Notes: a model not told the origin generated them from the letters alone. 50,731 bases of DNA from Amycolatopsis regifaucium (GCF_001613935.1 NZ_LQCI01000017.1:68753-119483), one strand, 5' to 3'; shown: positions 15,590-25,100, counted from the stretch's first letter. Numbers and translations: made by a program.

Positions 15590-16901
15590 GGGCGACGTCC
15601 TTCGTGGCGACCCGCGGCGAGGTTCCCGTGCGCAGGTTTTCCGCGACCGTGGCCGCGACCCTGGCGGTGGCGACGCGGTGGCCGTCGATGTTGCGGGCGG
15701 CCGGGCCGAGTGCCATCCCCGCGGCCGCGCCGACGGCGAAGACCCGGGGCGCGCCGACGTAGGCGAAAGTGCGCTCGTCCAGGCTCGGCCAGCCGCCCCG
15801 GTCGAGCACGGCCTCGTCGGGCAGCAGACCGTCGCCGATCGACGGCACCGTGCCCAAGGCCAGGACGGCGTGGTCGACGGCGACCGTCTCGCCGTCTTCG
15901 AGGTGCAGGCGTACCCCTGGCCGTACCTTTGTGATCGCCTTGCCGCGGTGCACGATCAGCCGTCCCTCGGCTTCGGCGGCTTCGAGCATCGGCCGGAACT
16001 CGAACATGATCGACGCGCGCCGGAAGCGGCCCATCAGTTCGAGGCGGTCGGACCAGCTCACGCCGTCGAAGCGGGCGCGGCCTTCGGGGCGGAAGAACGA
16101 CGAATTGACGTCGGCGCATTGATAGCGCTCGCCTGCTTCACGGACCACCCAGTGCACCTCGTGGCCCTGGGCGAGCCCGGTGGAGAGCAAATGCGCGGCG
16201 GTGAGGCCCGCGCCGACGACGGCGAGCCGCTTTCCGCCGCCGGGTACGGGTTCGTCCCAGTAGCTCACGCCGGGCGGCGGATGGCCGCCGCCCCACCAGG
16301 TGTCCGGAGCGGGCCGTCGTTCCTCGCCGAGGCACAGCACCACCTGGCGGGCGGTGACGGAGAACCGGTCGGCGCGCACGGTGACCGCGTCCGTGGTCGG
16401 CAGCACCTCGCGGACCGAACCGCGCCAGGTCCGTTCGGTGACGTGGTGACTCGCGGCGAGATGCGCGCAGTAGGCCTCGAAGACGTCGACGGGGACGACC
16501 GAGCGGTGCCCGGCCTGCGCCATCCGGATCTCCCGGCGTTCCACCGGGGTCAGCACCGACCAGTGCAGCCGGGCGAAGTCCAGCAACTCGCAGTCGCGGT
16601 AGCCCTCGACGCCGGGATGGTGTTCGTACGGCGAACGCAGCACCCGCTGGCCGAGCAGGTCGACGCGGTCGAAGAACCGGCGGCAAGGGCGGCCGTCGCG
16701 GTCGACGACGACGAGGTCGCGCACGCCGTGGTGCCACAACGCGGAAGCGACCGCGAGCCCGGCCGGGCCTGCCCCGACGATGACGACGTCGGCGCCGGAC
16801 GGCGGGGCGGGGGTGACGGCGGCGCGGGTGGCCGGAAGAGCAGGCCACTCGCGCCCGCGCGGTGATTCCAGCAGGTGGGGCTTCGGGACGAAGGTGATCA
16901 C
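15582..16901 (-). CDS. FAD/NAD(P)-dependent oxidoreductase (flavin monooxygenase-like)
   Basis: 439 residues from GTG 16901. An N-terminal ADVVIVGAGPAGLAVASALW gives the first Rossmann fold for FAD (about 36-70). A second dinucleotide fold, RLAVVGAGLTAAHLLSTGLA (about 225-260), should bind NAD(P)H. LALGTVPS and a C-terminal VFAVGAAAGMALGPAARNI complete the pattern seen in lysine/ornithine N-monooxygenase and related proteins. Substrate unknown. It is the second gene of the operon beginning at 17458. It could oxidise part of the enediyne, the RiPP product or a building block. Confidence 0.85.
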   Translation of the reverse strand: MITFVPKPHLLESPRGREWPALPATRAAVTPAPPSGADVVIVGAGPAGLAVASALWHHGVRDLVVVDRDGRPCRRFFDRVDLLGQRVLRSPYEHHPGVEGYRDCELLDFARLHWSVLTPVERREIRMAQAGHRSVVPVDVFEAYCAHLAASHHVTERTWRGSVREVLPTTDAVTVRADRFSVTARQVVLCLGEERRPAPDTWWGGGHPPPGVSYWDEPVPGGGKRLAVVGAGLTAAHLLSTGLAQGHEVHWVVREAGERYQCADVNSSFFRPEGRARFDGVSWSDRLELMGRFRRASIMFEFRPMLEAAEAEGRLIVHRGKAITKVRPGVRLHLEDGETVAVDHAVLALGTVPSIGDGLLPDEAVLDRGGWPSLDERTFAYVGAPRVFAVGAAAGMALGPAARNIDGHRVATARVAATVAENLRTGTSPRVATKDVARV

Positions 16902-16909
16902 CGGCGTGC

Positions 16910-17458
16910 TCAGCCGATCACGGTCACCGGGACGATCAGCTCGATCACGGGACGCTGTTTCATCCCGTTGCTGATCAGTTCTTCCAGTGTCTGCTGCGAC
17001 TGCTCGGCGGTGTCGGTCGCGATCGGGCTGTAGCGGGAGTAGGAGTAGGTCGGCTTCCGGCCGCCGGCGTCCAGCGAGTACACCTTCAACACGGCCTCGC
17101 CAGGGCGGACTTCACCGTCGTAGAAGGTGAGGCGGCGCTGATCCGGCGTCATGAAGGATTTCGAGAACTGGCGGGAAAGCACGAGGGTGTCGGCGTCGTT
17201 GACGAACGTCGAATCCTCGTCGGTGACGACCTGCATCGCGACCCAGGTCTTGTCGGTCAGGTTGGTCTCGGACTTGATCACCTGCCAACGGCCCGGTTCC
17301 GGCAGGTTGACACTGACCGAGACGTCGTGGTCGGTGGTGTCGATGGCGCCGGAGATCATCAGCACCCGGCGGCGGACATCGGCGACCCCCGCCATTTGAA
17401 TGTCACGTGCGCGTACCCGCGTGGAAACGTCCAGTCCTGGGAATTCGGGTGACGACAT
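16910..17458 (-). CDS. Hypothetical protein, 182 aa, first gene of the FAD/CMD operon
   Basis: ATG 17458 has GGAGG upstream. It ends 8 bases before the FAD oxidoreductase start, so they are co-transcribed. The middle is rich in beta-forming stretches (HDVSVSVNLPEPGRWQVIKS, WVAMQVVTDEDS, EAVLKVYSLDAGG), and the C-terminus returns to VIELIVPVTVIG. No signal peptide or membrane helix. The fold looks like a soluble beta-sandwich or lipocalin-like binding protein, but I do not recognise the family and do not assign a function. Confidence 0.78.
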   Translation of the reverse strand: MSSPEFPGLDVSTRVRARDIQMAGVADVRRRVLMISGAIDTTDHDVSVSVNLPEPGRWQVIKSETNLTDKTWVAMQVVTDEDSTFVNDADTLVLSRQFSKSFMTPDQRRLTFYDGEVRPGEAVLKVYSLDAGGRKPTYSYSRYSPIATDTAEQSQQTLEELISNGMKQRPVIELIVPVTVIG

Positions 17459-17671
17459 TTTCGTGCCTCCATACCTCGATGACCCGCGCCCAGTCGGCTA
17501 CCTGCTCAGCTGCGCCGCACTACTGCACCGGTCGGCAGAATTCCCCCATCCGCAAACACCGGAAGAATTTCACGGTGACCCGGATGGTGTCAAGATGAGG
17601 AACGCACGACGCACTGGTGCGAAAGGCTGCCGGTAACGCGGTTTCGGACTGGTCCGTTCAGCGGTACCAGG

Positions 17672-17980
17672 TCAGGACTCGTCCGCGTCCTCGGCCCAGG
17701 CCGCGGCGGGTGTGCCGTGCTCCAAGGCACCGATATAGACGATCTCGAACGAGGAATCGGTCCGCTTGAGCCCTATCCTGATGACGAGGTCGTGTTTCAC
17801 CAGAATGATGAACTGATGCGGATCCCGGCCATCTCCGAAAATGTCGTAGATGAGAAAAGCGGATCCGTCGGCTACCGCGAAGAGGGCTTCGTAGATAACA
17901 TTGCGATCGGCCTGCGGAGCGTTGATCGCCCATTCTTCCAGCACCTGCAAACCCGACGTGAGCTGGAGGCGCATAGCCAT
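17672..17980 (-). CDS. Hypothetical small protein, 102 aa
   Basis: ATG 17980 is chosen because GAGGAGG stands 7 bases upstream; an earlier ATG at 18025 adds 15 residues. The sequence (MAMRLQLTSGLQVLEEWAIN, ADGSAFLIYDIF, HQFIILVKHDLVIRIGLKR) suggests a small soluble alpha/beta protein. It resembles uncharacterised small proteins I associate with Amycolatopsis, but I cannot name a family with certainty. It lies 213 bases upstream of the FAD/CMD operon on the same strand. Confidence 0.7.
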   Translation of the reverse strand: MAMRLQLTSGLQVLEEWAINAPQADRNVIYEALFAVADGSAFLIYDIFGDGRDPHQFIILVKHDLVIRIGLKRTDSSFEIVYIGALEHGTPAAAWAEDADES

Positions 17981-18093
17981 CCGAAGGCCTCCTCGAGGTC
18001 TCGCCGGGTCGCGGACGATCTTCATTCTCCCGTCCGCGGTACCCGGTGGTCTTCTCTGTTCGTGCTGTACGTACTGGTCGCCGCTCAGGTCCG

Positions 18094-18243
18094 CTAGTTG
18101 TAACCGAGGACGATGTGTTCGGCCGGTGACTCGTCTTCGGCGGCCCGCCGTGGTTCCGGGACCGACACCGTCTCGTCGGCCCCGGCTGTCCCGCGCGGGT
18201 CGAAATCATCGGTCACGACCCAAATTCGCACCTGTGCCGTCAT
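18094..18243 (-). CDS. Hypothetical 49-aa peptide
   Basis: ATG 18243 with GGGAGGA upstream, ending at TAG 18094. Sequence begins MTAQVRIWVVTDDFDPRGTA and ends in an acidic stretch followed by HIVLGYN. It contains no Cys. Good ribosome site and codon bias favour a real gene; it may be co-transcribed with the 102-aa gene. It could be a small regulator or a peptide substrate; no family recognised. Confidence 0.5.
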   Translation of the reverse strand: MTAQVRIWVVTDDFDPRGTAGADETVSVPEPRRAAEDESPAEHIVLGYN

Positions 18244-18424
18244 GACGTTCCTCCCGGCCTTCGATGAACCGCTCACTTGACAACCAAGGATGGACCGCAC
18301 CGATCGGGGTGCGATCGCGGCGGACTCGAAGCCGGTTGGAGGTCGCGATGAGCAAATAACGAGTCGACGGTGAGGGGGTACCGGTAGTGCTCTGGTAGTA
18401 CACGGAAAACCCAAGGAGCCCGCC

Positions 18425-18538
18425 ATGACCGAACGCCTAGACCCGTACGAAATCTACGCCGACGACGAACTGGACGTCGAGCTGCTGGGCCTGTCCTGGC
18501 CCGACCCGGGCGCACCCGAACAAAGGGACCGGTCGTGA
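18425..18538 (+). CDS. Hypothetical 37-aa acidic peptide
   Basis: Reads MTERLDPYEIYADDELDVEL, then LGLSWPDPG and a charged tail. AAGGAG lies at good spacing before the ATG, and its stop overlaps the GTG of the next gene (GTGA), a sign of translational coupling. Very acidic, no Cys. Divergent from the 49-aa gene across a ~180-bp promoter region. Function unknown. Confidence 0.5.
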   Translation: MTERLDPYEIYADDELDVELLGLSWPDPGAPEQRDRS

Positions 18539-18726
18539 GCGCCGTGGAGCGGCAGCGGACCTGTGCGGCCTGCGGCGGCCCGTTCGAGGCCGGGGAGCGA
18601 ACGGGCCTGGAGACGGTGGTGGCGGGCGGGATCCTCTACGTCGCCGTGCACAGCCACCACAGCACGTATCCGCCGCGGCGGGAATCCGAGGCGGCACACC
18701 GGCTCGCGACCGCCCGCGCCGCGTGA
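18535..18726 (+). CDS. Hypothetical 63-aa protein with a CxxC zinc-ribbon-like start
   Basis: GTG 18535 overlaps the preceding stop. Early CAACGG gives a CxxC pair, and HSHHSTY follows about 30 residues later, so a small zinc-binding fold is possible. The short length and the coupled start suggest a two-gene mini-operon that ends at the strong hairpin 18795-18851. Confidence 0.5.
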   Translation: MSAVERQRTCAACGGPFEAGERTGLETVVAGGILYVAVHSHHSTYPPRRESEAAHRLATARAA

Positions 18727-18794
18727 GCGGGTCCGAGCACGAAACGGGTCGCGAGTGGGGTTCGGGGGTTATGAGGGGGGCAGAAAATGTGGTG

Positions 18795-18851
18795 TGTCCT
18801 GAAGGGCCTCCCTTGAGCCGTTGAAGGTCTCAAGGGAGGCCCTTCAGGACA
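18795..18851. terminator. 23-bp perfect hairpin terminator between convergent units
   Basis: Arms run 18795-18817 and 18829-18851 (starting TGTCCTGAAGGGCCTCCC) with an 11-base loop and no mismatch. It separates the small plus-strand genes from the end of the long minus-strand enediyne operon (stop at 18960), so it can stop both transcripts. Confidence 0.85.
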
Positions 18852-18959
18852 TCATGCCTCGACGCAGGGCAGCAGTGTTCCCACGGAGACCGGCGACCAT
18901 CAGAGTCCGCAAGGGACACTCCTCGGCACCCGAGCGTCCGATTGATCCCGGACGACCCC

Positions 18960-19154
18960 TCAACGCAAGACGGAAGTGCGCCAATCCGCCCGCCCCCGCG
19001 CGGACCACGCCGACCACACGGGGACGGCGGGTGGCACCGCCGCGGAAGCGAGCGCGCCGAAGACGGCGACGAGTGCCGCCAGTTCGAGGTCTTCCGGATC
19101 CCCCCGCAGGATCCGGAACACCGGCACCGAAAAGTCCTTTTCGGATGGTGGCAT
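18960..19154 (-). CDS. accE: Acyl-CoA carboxylase epsilon subunit
   Basis: 64 residues from ATG 19154, with GGGGAAAG before it, 11 bases after the carboxyltransferase stop. The signature is FRILRGDPEDLELAALVAVF plus two C-terminal tryptophans (VPVWSAWS, ADWR). Epsilon subunits are small actinobacterial proteins that bind the beta subunit and raise acetyl/propionyl-CoA carboxylase activity. The alpha (biotin carboxylase/BCCP) subunit is not in the window and is presumably supplied from elsewhere. Last gene of the enediyne operon. Confidence 0.88.
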   Translation of the reverse strand: MPPSEKDFSVPVFRILRGDPEDLELAALVAVFGALASAAVPPAVPVWSAWSARGRADWRTSVLR

Positions 19155-19165
19155 GCTTTCCCCGT

Positions 19166-20869
19166 TCAGATCGGGTGGTTGCCGTGCTTGCGCTGGGGTG
19201 CCGCCTTTCGCTTGTCCTGCAGCATCTCCAACGCCCGCGCGACGGCGGAACGGGTGTCCGCCGGGTCGATGATGTCGTCGACGAGACCCCGTTCGGCGGC
19301 GTACTGCGGGTTCATGAACTCTTCGGTGTAGTCGGCGACCAGGTGGGCGCGCAACGCGGCCGGGTCGGCCGCGGCGGCGAGGTCCTTGCGGAACAGGACG
19401 TTGACCGCGCCCTCCGCGCCCATTACGGCGATCTGGTTGGTCGGCCAGGCCAGCGACAGGTCGGTCCCGATGGACCGCGAGTCCATCACGATGTACGCGC
19501 CGCCGTAGGCCTTGCGCAGGATGACCTGGATCCGGGGCACGGTCGCCTCGCAGTAGGCGTGCAGCAGCTGTGCTCCGTGCCGGATGATCCCGGAATGCTC
19601 CTGCTCGACACCGGGCAGGAATCCGGGGACGTCCACGAGCGTCACCAGCGGGATGCTGAAGGCGTCGCAGAACCGCACGAACCGTGCCGCCTTCTGCGAA
19701 GCCGGTCCGTCGAGCACGCCGGCGAACACCACGGGCTGGTTGCCGACCAGGCCGACCACGCGGCCGTCGATCCGCGCGAGCGCGCACAGCACGTTCCGCG
19801 CCCACCGCTCGTGCAGTTCGAAGAACTCGCCGTCGTCGGCCAGTTCCGCGAACACGTCCCGCATGTCGTAGGGCTGGTTCGGCTCGACGGGGACGAGTTC
19901 GGCGAACCGGGGGCGCCGGTCCTTGCCCGCGTCCTGCGACGGCTCCCGCGGCGGCGGGTCGAGGTAGTTCGACGGCAGCAGCGACACCAGATAGCGGACG
20001 TCGGCCAGGCAGGATTCCTCGTCGTCGTGCACCACGGTCGCGACGCCGGAGGACGCGCCGTGCACGTCCGCGCCGCCCAGTTCGTCGTGGCTGACCCGTT
20101 CTCCGGTCACGGTCTCGACGACGTCCGGTCCGGTCAGGTACATCCGCGCGGTGTCCCGCACCATGAAGACGAAGTCCGCGAGCGCGGGCGAATAAGCCGC
20201 CCCGCCGGCGCACGGCCCCAGCACCACACTGATCTGCGGGATGACGCCGGACGCCTCGACCTGGCGACGGAAGATGCCGCCGTAGCCGTTGAGCGCCATG
20301 ACGCCTTCCTGGATCCGCGCTCCCCCGCTGTCGTTGAGCCCGATCAGCGGGGAACCGGTGGCGATGGCCAGGTCCATCACCTTGTGGATCTTCGCCGCGT
20401 GCGCCTCGCCGAGCGAACCACCGAAGACGGTGAAGTCCTGCGCGTAGACGAACACACGCCGTCCGTCGATGGTGCCCGAGCCCGCGATGACGCCGTCGGT
20501 GTACGGTCGGTTCTCCGCCAGCCCGAGACCGCTCGCCTGATGCCGCCGGTACAGCTCGACCTCGGTGAAGGAATCGGGGTCCAGCAACAGTTCCAGCCGT
20601 TCGCGCGCGGTGTGCTTGCCGAGCGAGTGCTGCCGCCGGATGCCGTCGAGCCGTCCGTCGACGATGTGCTCGCGCAGTTCGTCGCGCTGGCCGCGCAGCA
20701 ACGGCATCGTCGGTTCCGGTGGGTGCACCGGTTCGGCGCCGCGGGCGAGCGGGATCACCTGCCCGTCGGTCGCCCTCGGGATCCGGGGGCGCCGCAGCCG
20801 GTCCTCCGGCAGCGGCACCACCTCGGAATCCTCCGTGCGCTGAGCGCCCGGATCGCCTTGCAGGGTCAC
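19166..20869 (-). CDS. Acyl-CoA carboxylase beta subunit (carboxyltransferase)
   Basis: 567 residues from GTG 20869, whose GTGA overlaps the stop of the 61-aa gene and has AAGGAGG upstream. The crotonase-like carboxyltransferase halves are clear: GDGVIAGSG-type TDGVIAGSGTIDGRRVFVYA, GGARIQEGV and GPCAGGAAYSPALADF in the first; LVTLVDVPGFLPGVEQEHSG, AYGGAYIVMDSR and NQIAVMGAEGAVNVLF in the second. It carboxylates acetyl- or propionyl-CoA using biotin-carrier from a separate alpha subunit. Placement behind PksE suggests local malonyl-CoA supply for the polyketide. Confidence 0.93.
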   Translation of the reverse strand: MTLQGDPGAQRTEDSEVVPLPEDRLRRPRIPRATDGQVIPLARGAEPVHPPEPTMPLLRGQRDELREHIVDGRLDGIRRQHSLGKHTARERLELLLDPDSFTEVELYRRHQASGLGLAENRPYTDGVIAGSGTIDGRRVFVYAQDFTVFGGSLGEAHAAKIHKVMDLAIATGSPLIGLNDSGGARIQEGVMALNGYGGIFRRQVEASGVIPQISVVLGPCAGGAAYSPALADFVFMVRDTARMYLTGPDVVETVTGERVSHDELGGADVHGASSGVATVVHDDEESCLADVRYLVSLLPSNYLDPPPREPSQDAGKDRRPRFAELVPVEPNQPYDMRDVFAELADDGEFFELHERWARNVLCALARIDGRVVGLVGNQPVVFAGVLDGPASQKAARFVRFCDAFSIPLVTLVDVPGFLPGVEQEHSGIIRHGAQLLHAYCEATVPRIQVILRKAYGGAYIVMDSRSIGTDLSLAWPTNQIAVMGAEGAVNVLFRKDLAAAADPAALRAHLVADYTEEFMNPQYAAERGLVDDIIDPADTRSAVARALEMLQDKRKAAPQRKHGNHPI

Positions 20870-21051
20870 GCCGCCTCCTTCATCCGGGTCTCGCGCTCGA
20901 GCTCGTCGAGTTCGATCTCGCGCACGATGTCGCGCCAGCACACCCCCCGTCCGAGCCGAGGCATCGTGGTCACCACCGGCGCCCGGTCGAGCGAGTGCAC
21001 CGACGCCGGTGTCTCGTCCGGCCGGGCGGTGGCGGATTCGTTGGTGGTCAT
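20866..21051 (-). CDS. Hypothetical 61-aa protein between flavin reductase and carboxylase
   Basis: ATG 21051 with AAGGAAA upstream; stop overlaps the carboxylase GTG. The first half is disordered and Ser/Thr/Pro-rich (MTTNESATARPDETPASVHS), the second is a charged amphipathic helix (WRDIVREIELDELERETRMK). The spacing shows it is part of the enediyne operon. No family recognised; a carboxylase-associated or PKS docking role is possible but unproven. Confidence 0.65.
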   Translation of the reverse strand: MTTNESATARPDETPASVHSLDRAPVVTTMPRLGRGVCWRDIVREIELDELERETRMKEAA

Positions 21052-21081
21052 GATGTTTTCCTTCCTCTCAAGCCTTTCGCG

Positions 21082-21672
21082 TCAGGCCGAGGCGCGGATA
21101 CGGCCGTCGATCTGGTGGTAGCCGCCGCTGTAGAAGACCAGTGAGTCCTGCGCGGTGCCACGGCTGGACGCGACCACCCGGCCGAGGAAGATCGAGTGGT
21201 CGCCGCCTTCGTAGACCTCGGCGAGTTCGCATTCCAGCCACGCCAGCGCGCCGTCGAGCAGCGGGGAACCGGTCTGCGGGCCGGCCGTCCAGTCCACCGA
21301 ATCGAACTGCGCGAGCCCGGCCGGGCGGCGCCAGTCGGCGAAGTACTTCGCGAGGTCTTTCTGGTCCGACGCGAGCACGGTGACGGCGTAGGAACCCGCC
21401 GTCACGATCGCGTCGTGCATCCGGGCCGCGCGGGAGACGCAGCACAGCACCATCGGCGGTTCCAGCGACACCGAGGTGACGGCGTTGGCGGTCATCCCGT
21501 GTGCCCGTTCGCCGCCGGCGGTCAGCACGGTGACCCCGGTGGCGAACTGGCCCATCACCTCCCGCAGCCCGGCCTGCGCCGACAACCGGCGCCTCGCGGC
21601 CGGCGTCGGCAGGCGTTTCAGCACCGGCCGCGAGGGTTCCTGAGCATCCGTTGCCGGCTCCACAGTGCCCAC
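21082..21672 (-). CDS. Flavin reductase, enediyne E6-like
   Basis: 196 residues, one flavin-reductase-like (FMN-binding split barrel) domain: LREVMGQFATGVTVLTAGG, HGMTANAVTSVSLEPPMVLC, and a C-terminal HSIFLGRVVA. Such enzymes use NAD(P)H to supply reduced flavin to two-component monooxygenases; E6 in nine-membered enediyne clusters is this type. Start overlaps closely with the thioesterase stop (1-base gap). A partner monooxygenase could be the FAD protein at 15582 or one outside the window, although that protein seems to bind NAD(P)H itself. Confidence 0.88.
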   Translation of the reverse strand: MGTVEPATDAQEPSRPVLKRLPTPAARRRLSAQAGLREVMGQFATGVTVLTAGGERAHGMTANAVTSVSLEPPMVLCCVSRAARMHDAIVTAGSYAVTVLASDQKDLAKYFADWRRPAGLAQFDSVDWTAGPQTGSPLLDGALAWLECELAEVYEGGDHSIFLGRVVASSRGTAQDSLVFYSGGYHQIDGRIRASA

Positions 21673-21673
21673 G

Positions 21674-22114
21674 TCACTCCCCCTTGCCGTTGACCGCGTA
21701 CGGGGCCAGCGCTTCCCGCAGCTGCTCGGGCACCCGGCTGGGCACCGTCGCCGTGTTCGGTCCGCGCATGCACGCGATCCGCTGCCGTCCGCGCGCCACC
21801 AGGCGCTCCCCCTCGTCGGTGAGGTGGACGTAGTCGAAGGTGAACTGGATCTGGGTCTGGGTGAGTTCCTCCAGCCGCAGCCGGATGGACAGCTCGTCGA
21901 ACGCGGTGATCTCCGCGTAGAACTCGCAATCGACCTTGAGGGTGAACAGTTTGAGGTCGCGGCGGACCTCTTCGAGTACCGCGGGTGCCTTGTCCTTCAG
22001 GAACATCTCGCGGCACCGGCCCTGCCAGCGCACGTAGTTCACGTAGTAGACGTTGCCAACCAGGTTGGTCTCTTCGAATCCGACCGTGTGCAGGATCTCG
22101 TAGTAGTCGGCCAT
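21674..22114 (-). CDS. Enediyne thioesterase E10 (hot-dog fold)
   Basis: 146 residues from ATG 22114, one base after the PksE stop. Enediyne thioesterases such as SgcE10 release the linear polyene from PksE. Family features: GFEETNLVGNVYYVNYVRWQ with GRCREMFL, the 4HBT-like hot-dog segment, then LKVDCEFYAEITAFDELSI. Active sites in this family use no nucleophile Asp but a Glu/Arg network consistent with the R and E residues here. Tight coupling to pksE fits a stoichiometric partner. Confidence 0.95.
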   Translation of the reverse strand: MADYYEILHTVGFEETNLVGNVYYVNYVRWQGRCREMFLKDKAPAVLEEVRRDLKLFTLKVDCEFYAEITAFDELSIRLRLEELTQTQIQFTFDYVHLTDEGERLVARGRQRIACMRGPNTATVPSRVPEQLREALAPYAVNGKGE

Positions 22115-22115
22115 G

Positions 22116-25100
22116 TCAGTCTTCCTCTCCCTGGAGCACCGCGAAGACGACGGGATCGGTCCGGTCGTTGACGGTCGTCGCCCAGGTGGCGATGCGGGCA
22201 TTGCCGTGGGAAAGCACCGCCCAGCCGTCCGGATCGACCCGGTGCACGGTGAGCGCCTGTGTCATGTCGCCGGTCTTGCGCACGCATTCCAGCGCGCTCC
22301 AGACCCGGGTGTGCGCGACCGAGAGCGGTTCGCGGGCGTCGGCGGCGAGCAGTTCCCCGACGGAGAGGAGATCCTCGCCGAGCAAACCCGCCCAATCCTC
22401 CGGTGTCCGCTCGATCGCGGTTTCGACGTCGCACGCGATCCGGCCGCTACCGGCGATCGCCAGGGTGAGGTCGGCGCTGTGCGACGCGCTCACCTCGACG
22501 CCGTCGGCCTCCGGTTTCCCGTCGGGGCGGTAGCGGATCTCCAGCGGGGCGTCGACCGCGCGGCCGGCGGCCAGTGCCGTCTGTGCTCGCCGTTCCGGAG
22601 TGGTCTCGACCGGAACACCCACCGGGTCCGGTTCGACGACGATCGCCCGGGACGAACCGAGCAGCCGTTCGGCGGAACGCTCCAAATAGGACCCGAGCAT
22701 CGACGGAACCCAGGGTCCCGCACCGTCACGCTTGCGGACCGCGCGCAGTTTAAGCCCTTCCCACCGCTCGACGAGCTTCCCGTCGGGGTTGCGGACGTCG
22801 AGGTCGTAGAGGTAGCTGTCGCCGTCCTGCGACCGCTCGCGGGCGTCGAGGAGCACGTATTCCGGATGCTGTTCGCCGGGTTCGGCGAGGTACAGCCGCT
22901 CGATCCCTTGCGGCAGCAGCGTCGCGTCCGGGACGCAGCACTGGATCGCGTGCATCATCGCGTCGCGGGTGCCCGGATCGGCCAGCAGCTGTTCCTGCGG
23001 GAGGAACGGCGCGAACCAGTCGACCTCGGCGCCGGTCGCGATCTCCGCGACCGCGTGCCGCGCACTGGCCCGGTGGTAGCCGGTGACCCGCTGGAACCGC
23101 TTGCCCTGGAAGAGAACCGTGCCGTAGAGCTCGGTCGTCGGGTCGACCGGGACCGGCGGCAGCGCGACGTCGCGGACCACCGGCTCACCGAGCGGATCCG
23201 GACGGCTGAAGCGCAGCCGGGCGCGGAAGTGGTCGGCGCTGAACCCGGTTTCCCCGCTGCGCAGCACCACGTCCACCGTTTCGGCGTCCCTGGCCAGCGC
23301 GGCGAGCCGGATGGTGGTCGACCCGCCTGGCGAGACGATGATCGGCCGCAGGAATTCGACGTCGGAGAACACCGGCGCCGGCAGGCTTTCCGCCGCCAGG
23401 GTGGCCTTGGCGACCTGGGTCATCGCCTCCATCCCGATCACCGCCGGGAACAGCAGCTGACCGTCGAGCAGGTGGTCGGCCAGATACGGGTCACTGCCCG
23501 CGGAAAGGTCGGCTTCGGTGATGAGCTCGACACCCGGGTAGTGGACCACGGCACGGTCCACGAAGCGGTTCAGCGGCAGTTCGCGCTTCTCCACCGGCAG
23601 GGTGGCCAGCCCCGCGGTCCGGCCGCAGACGACCAGTACCGACGGGGCCGCCGGATCCCCGACGACCTGGCGGAGGATCTCGATGCCCTCCTCGGTCGGG
23701 ATGGGGGTGATGCCGTCGCGCATCAACGCGCTGACCACACCGAGCTTTTCACCCATCCCGGTACCGGACCAGACCGACCATTCGAGCGCGATCGCCCGCG
23801 CCTGGGGGTGTTCGCGGCCGAAGCGCACGGTCAGTTCGGTCATCCAGTCGTTGGCCGTGGCGTAATGCGCCTCACCGCGCAGGCCCGCCCGTCCGATGAT
23901 GCTGCCGAAGGTCACCAGCAGCTTGATCTTGTCCTTGTCGACCGCGTCGAGGACGGCGTTGAGACCGCCGATCTTCGGTGCGAGCGTCTTGCGGAAGGTC
24001 TCCTCGGTCAGGGAGAACAACGCGGCGGGCTCGTTGCGGCCCGCGCCGTGCAGGACCGCGGTGACCGGGCCGAATTCGGCCTGGATCCGGCCGATCGCGT
24101 CCGCCACCTGCCGGTCGTCGGTGACGTCGGCGCGTTCGTAGCGGTAGGTGATGCCCGCCGCCGCCATCCGGCCGAGGTTCTCCGACAGTTCGGCGTCGTC
24201 GGCCGGATCGCTCCGGCCCAGCAGCGCCAGTTTCGCGCCGGAGTCCTTGGCCAGCGCCAACGCGCTCTCCGCGGTGATGCCCTTGCCGCCACCGGTGACG
24301 AGCAGGACGTCGTCGGTACCCAGCGGGGTCCCTTCGGACTCCGACGGCTTCAGCGCGCCGAGCTTCGGCACCGTCCGGACACCGGCGGAGTCGTAGCGGA
24401 CTTCGCTGAAGTCGTTCGTCGCCGCGACCTCGGTGACCACAGTGGACACCGCGGCGCCGATGGCTCCGGGATCGACCGGGTCGACGTCGGCGAGATCGAC
24501 GATCGTGGTGCGGGCCGACGGGTCTTCCAGTCGCAGTGTCTTCGCCAGCCCGGAAGCGCCGAGGCCGTGCTGCACCACGACGAACCGCGTGCCGTTGGGC
24601 GCGGCCAGTACCGCGCGGCCCGCGTCCAGGAACAGCCCGACGTCGTCGGCGTCGCTGTCCTCGTTCAGGCAGAGGAGGACACCGTCGCCGACACCCGCGT
24701 TGGCCAGCGCCGCGCGCAGCGGCTCCGCCAGCGGGTGACCGGCCGGGGCGAACGCCGTCCACTCGGCGGTGGAGATGCCCGGCGTGAGATCGGGTGCCGG
24801 TTTCGGCGCGACCACGTACTCGACCGCGAACGGCCGGACCCATGGTCCGACCCCCGCCACCTCGGCCTGGTTGCTGTCGGCGGGTTTGGCGGTCTGCGCG
24901 AGTTCGTCGATCATCTCGGCGAGTTCACCGAGACAGACGGTCGCGAAGTTCGGCATGCCCTCCAGCGCCGGACGGCCGAGCGCACGGGTCACGTCGTTGA
25001 CCAGCTGGCCCACGGTGATCGACGAAAGATGCAGGTCGTCGAGCGGATGCGTATCGGCGGTGACCGCTTCGAGCGGCAGTTCGACCCGTTCGGAGGCGAG

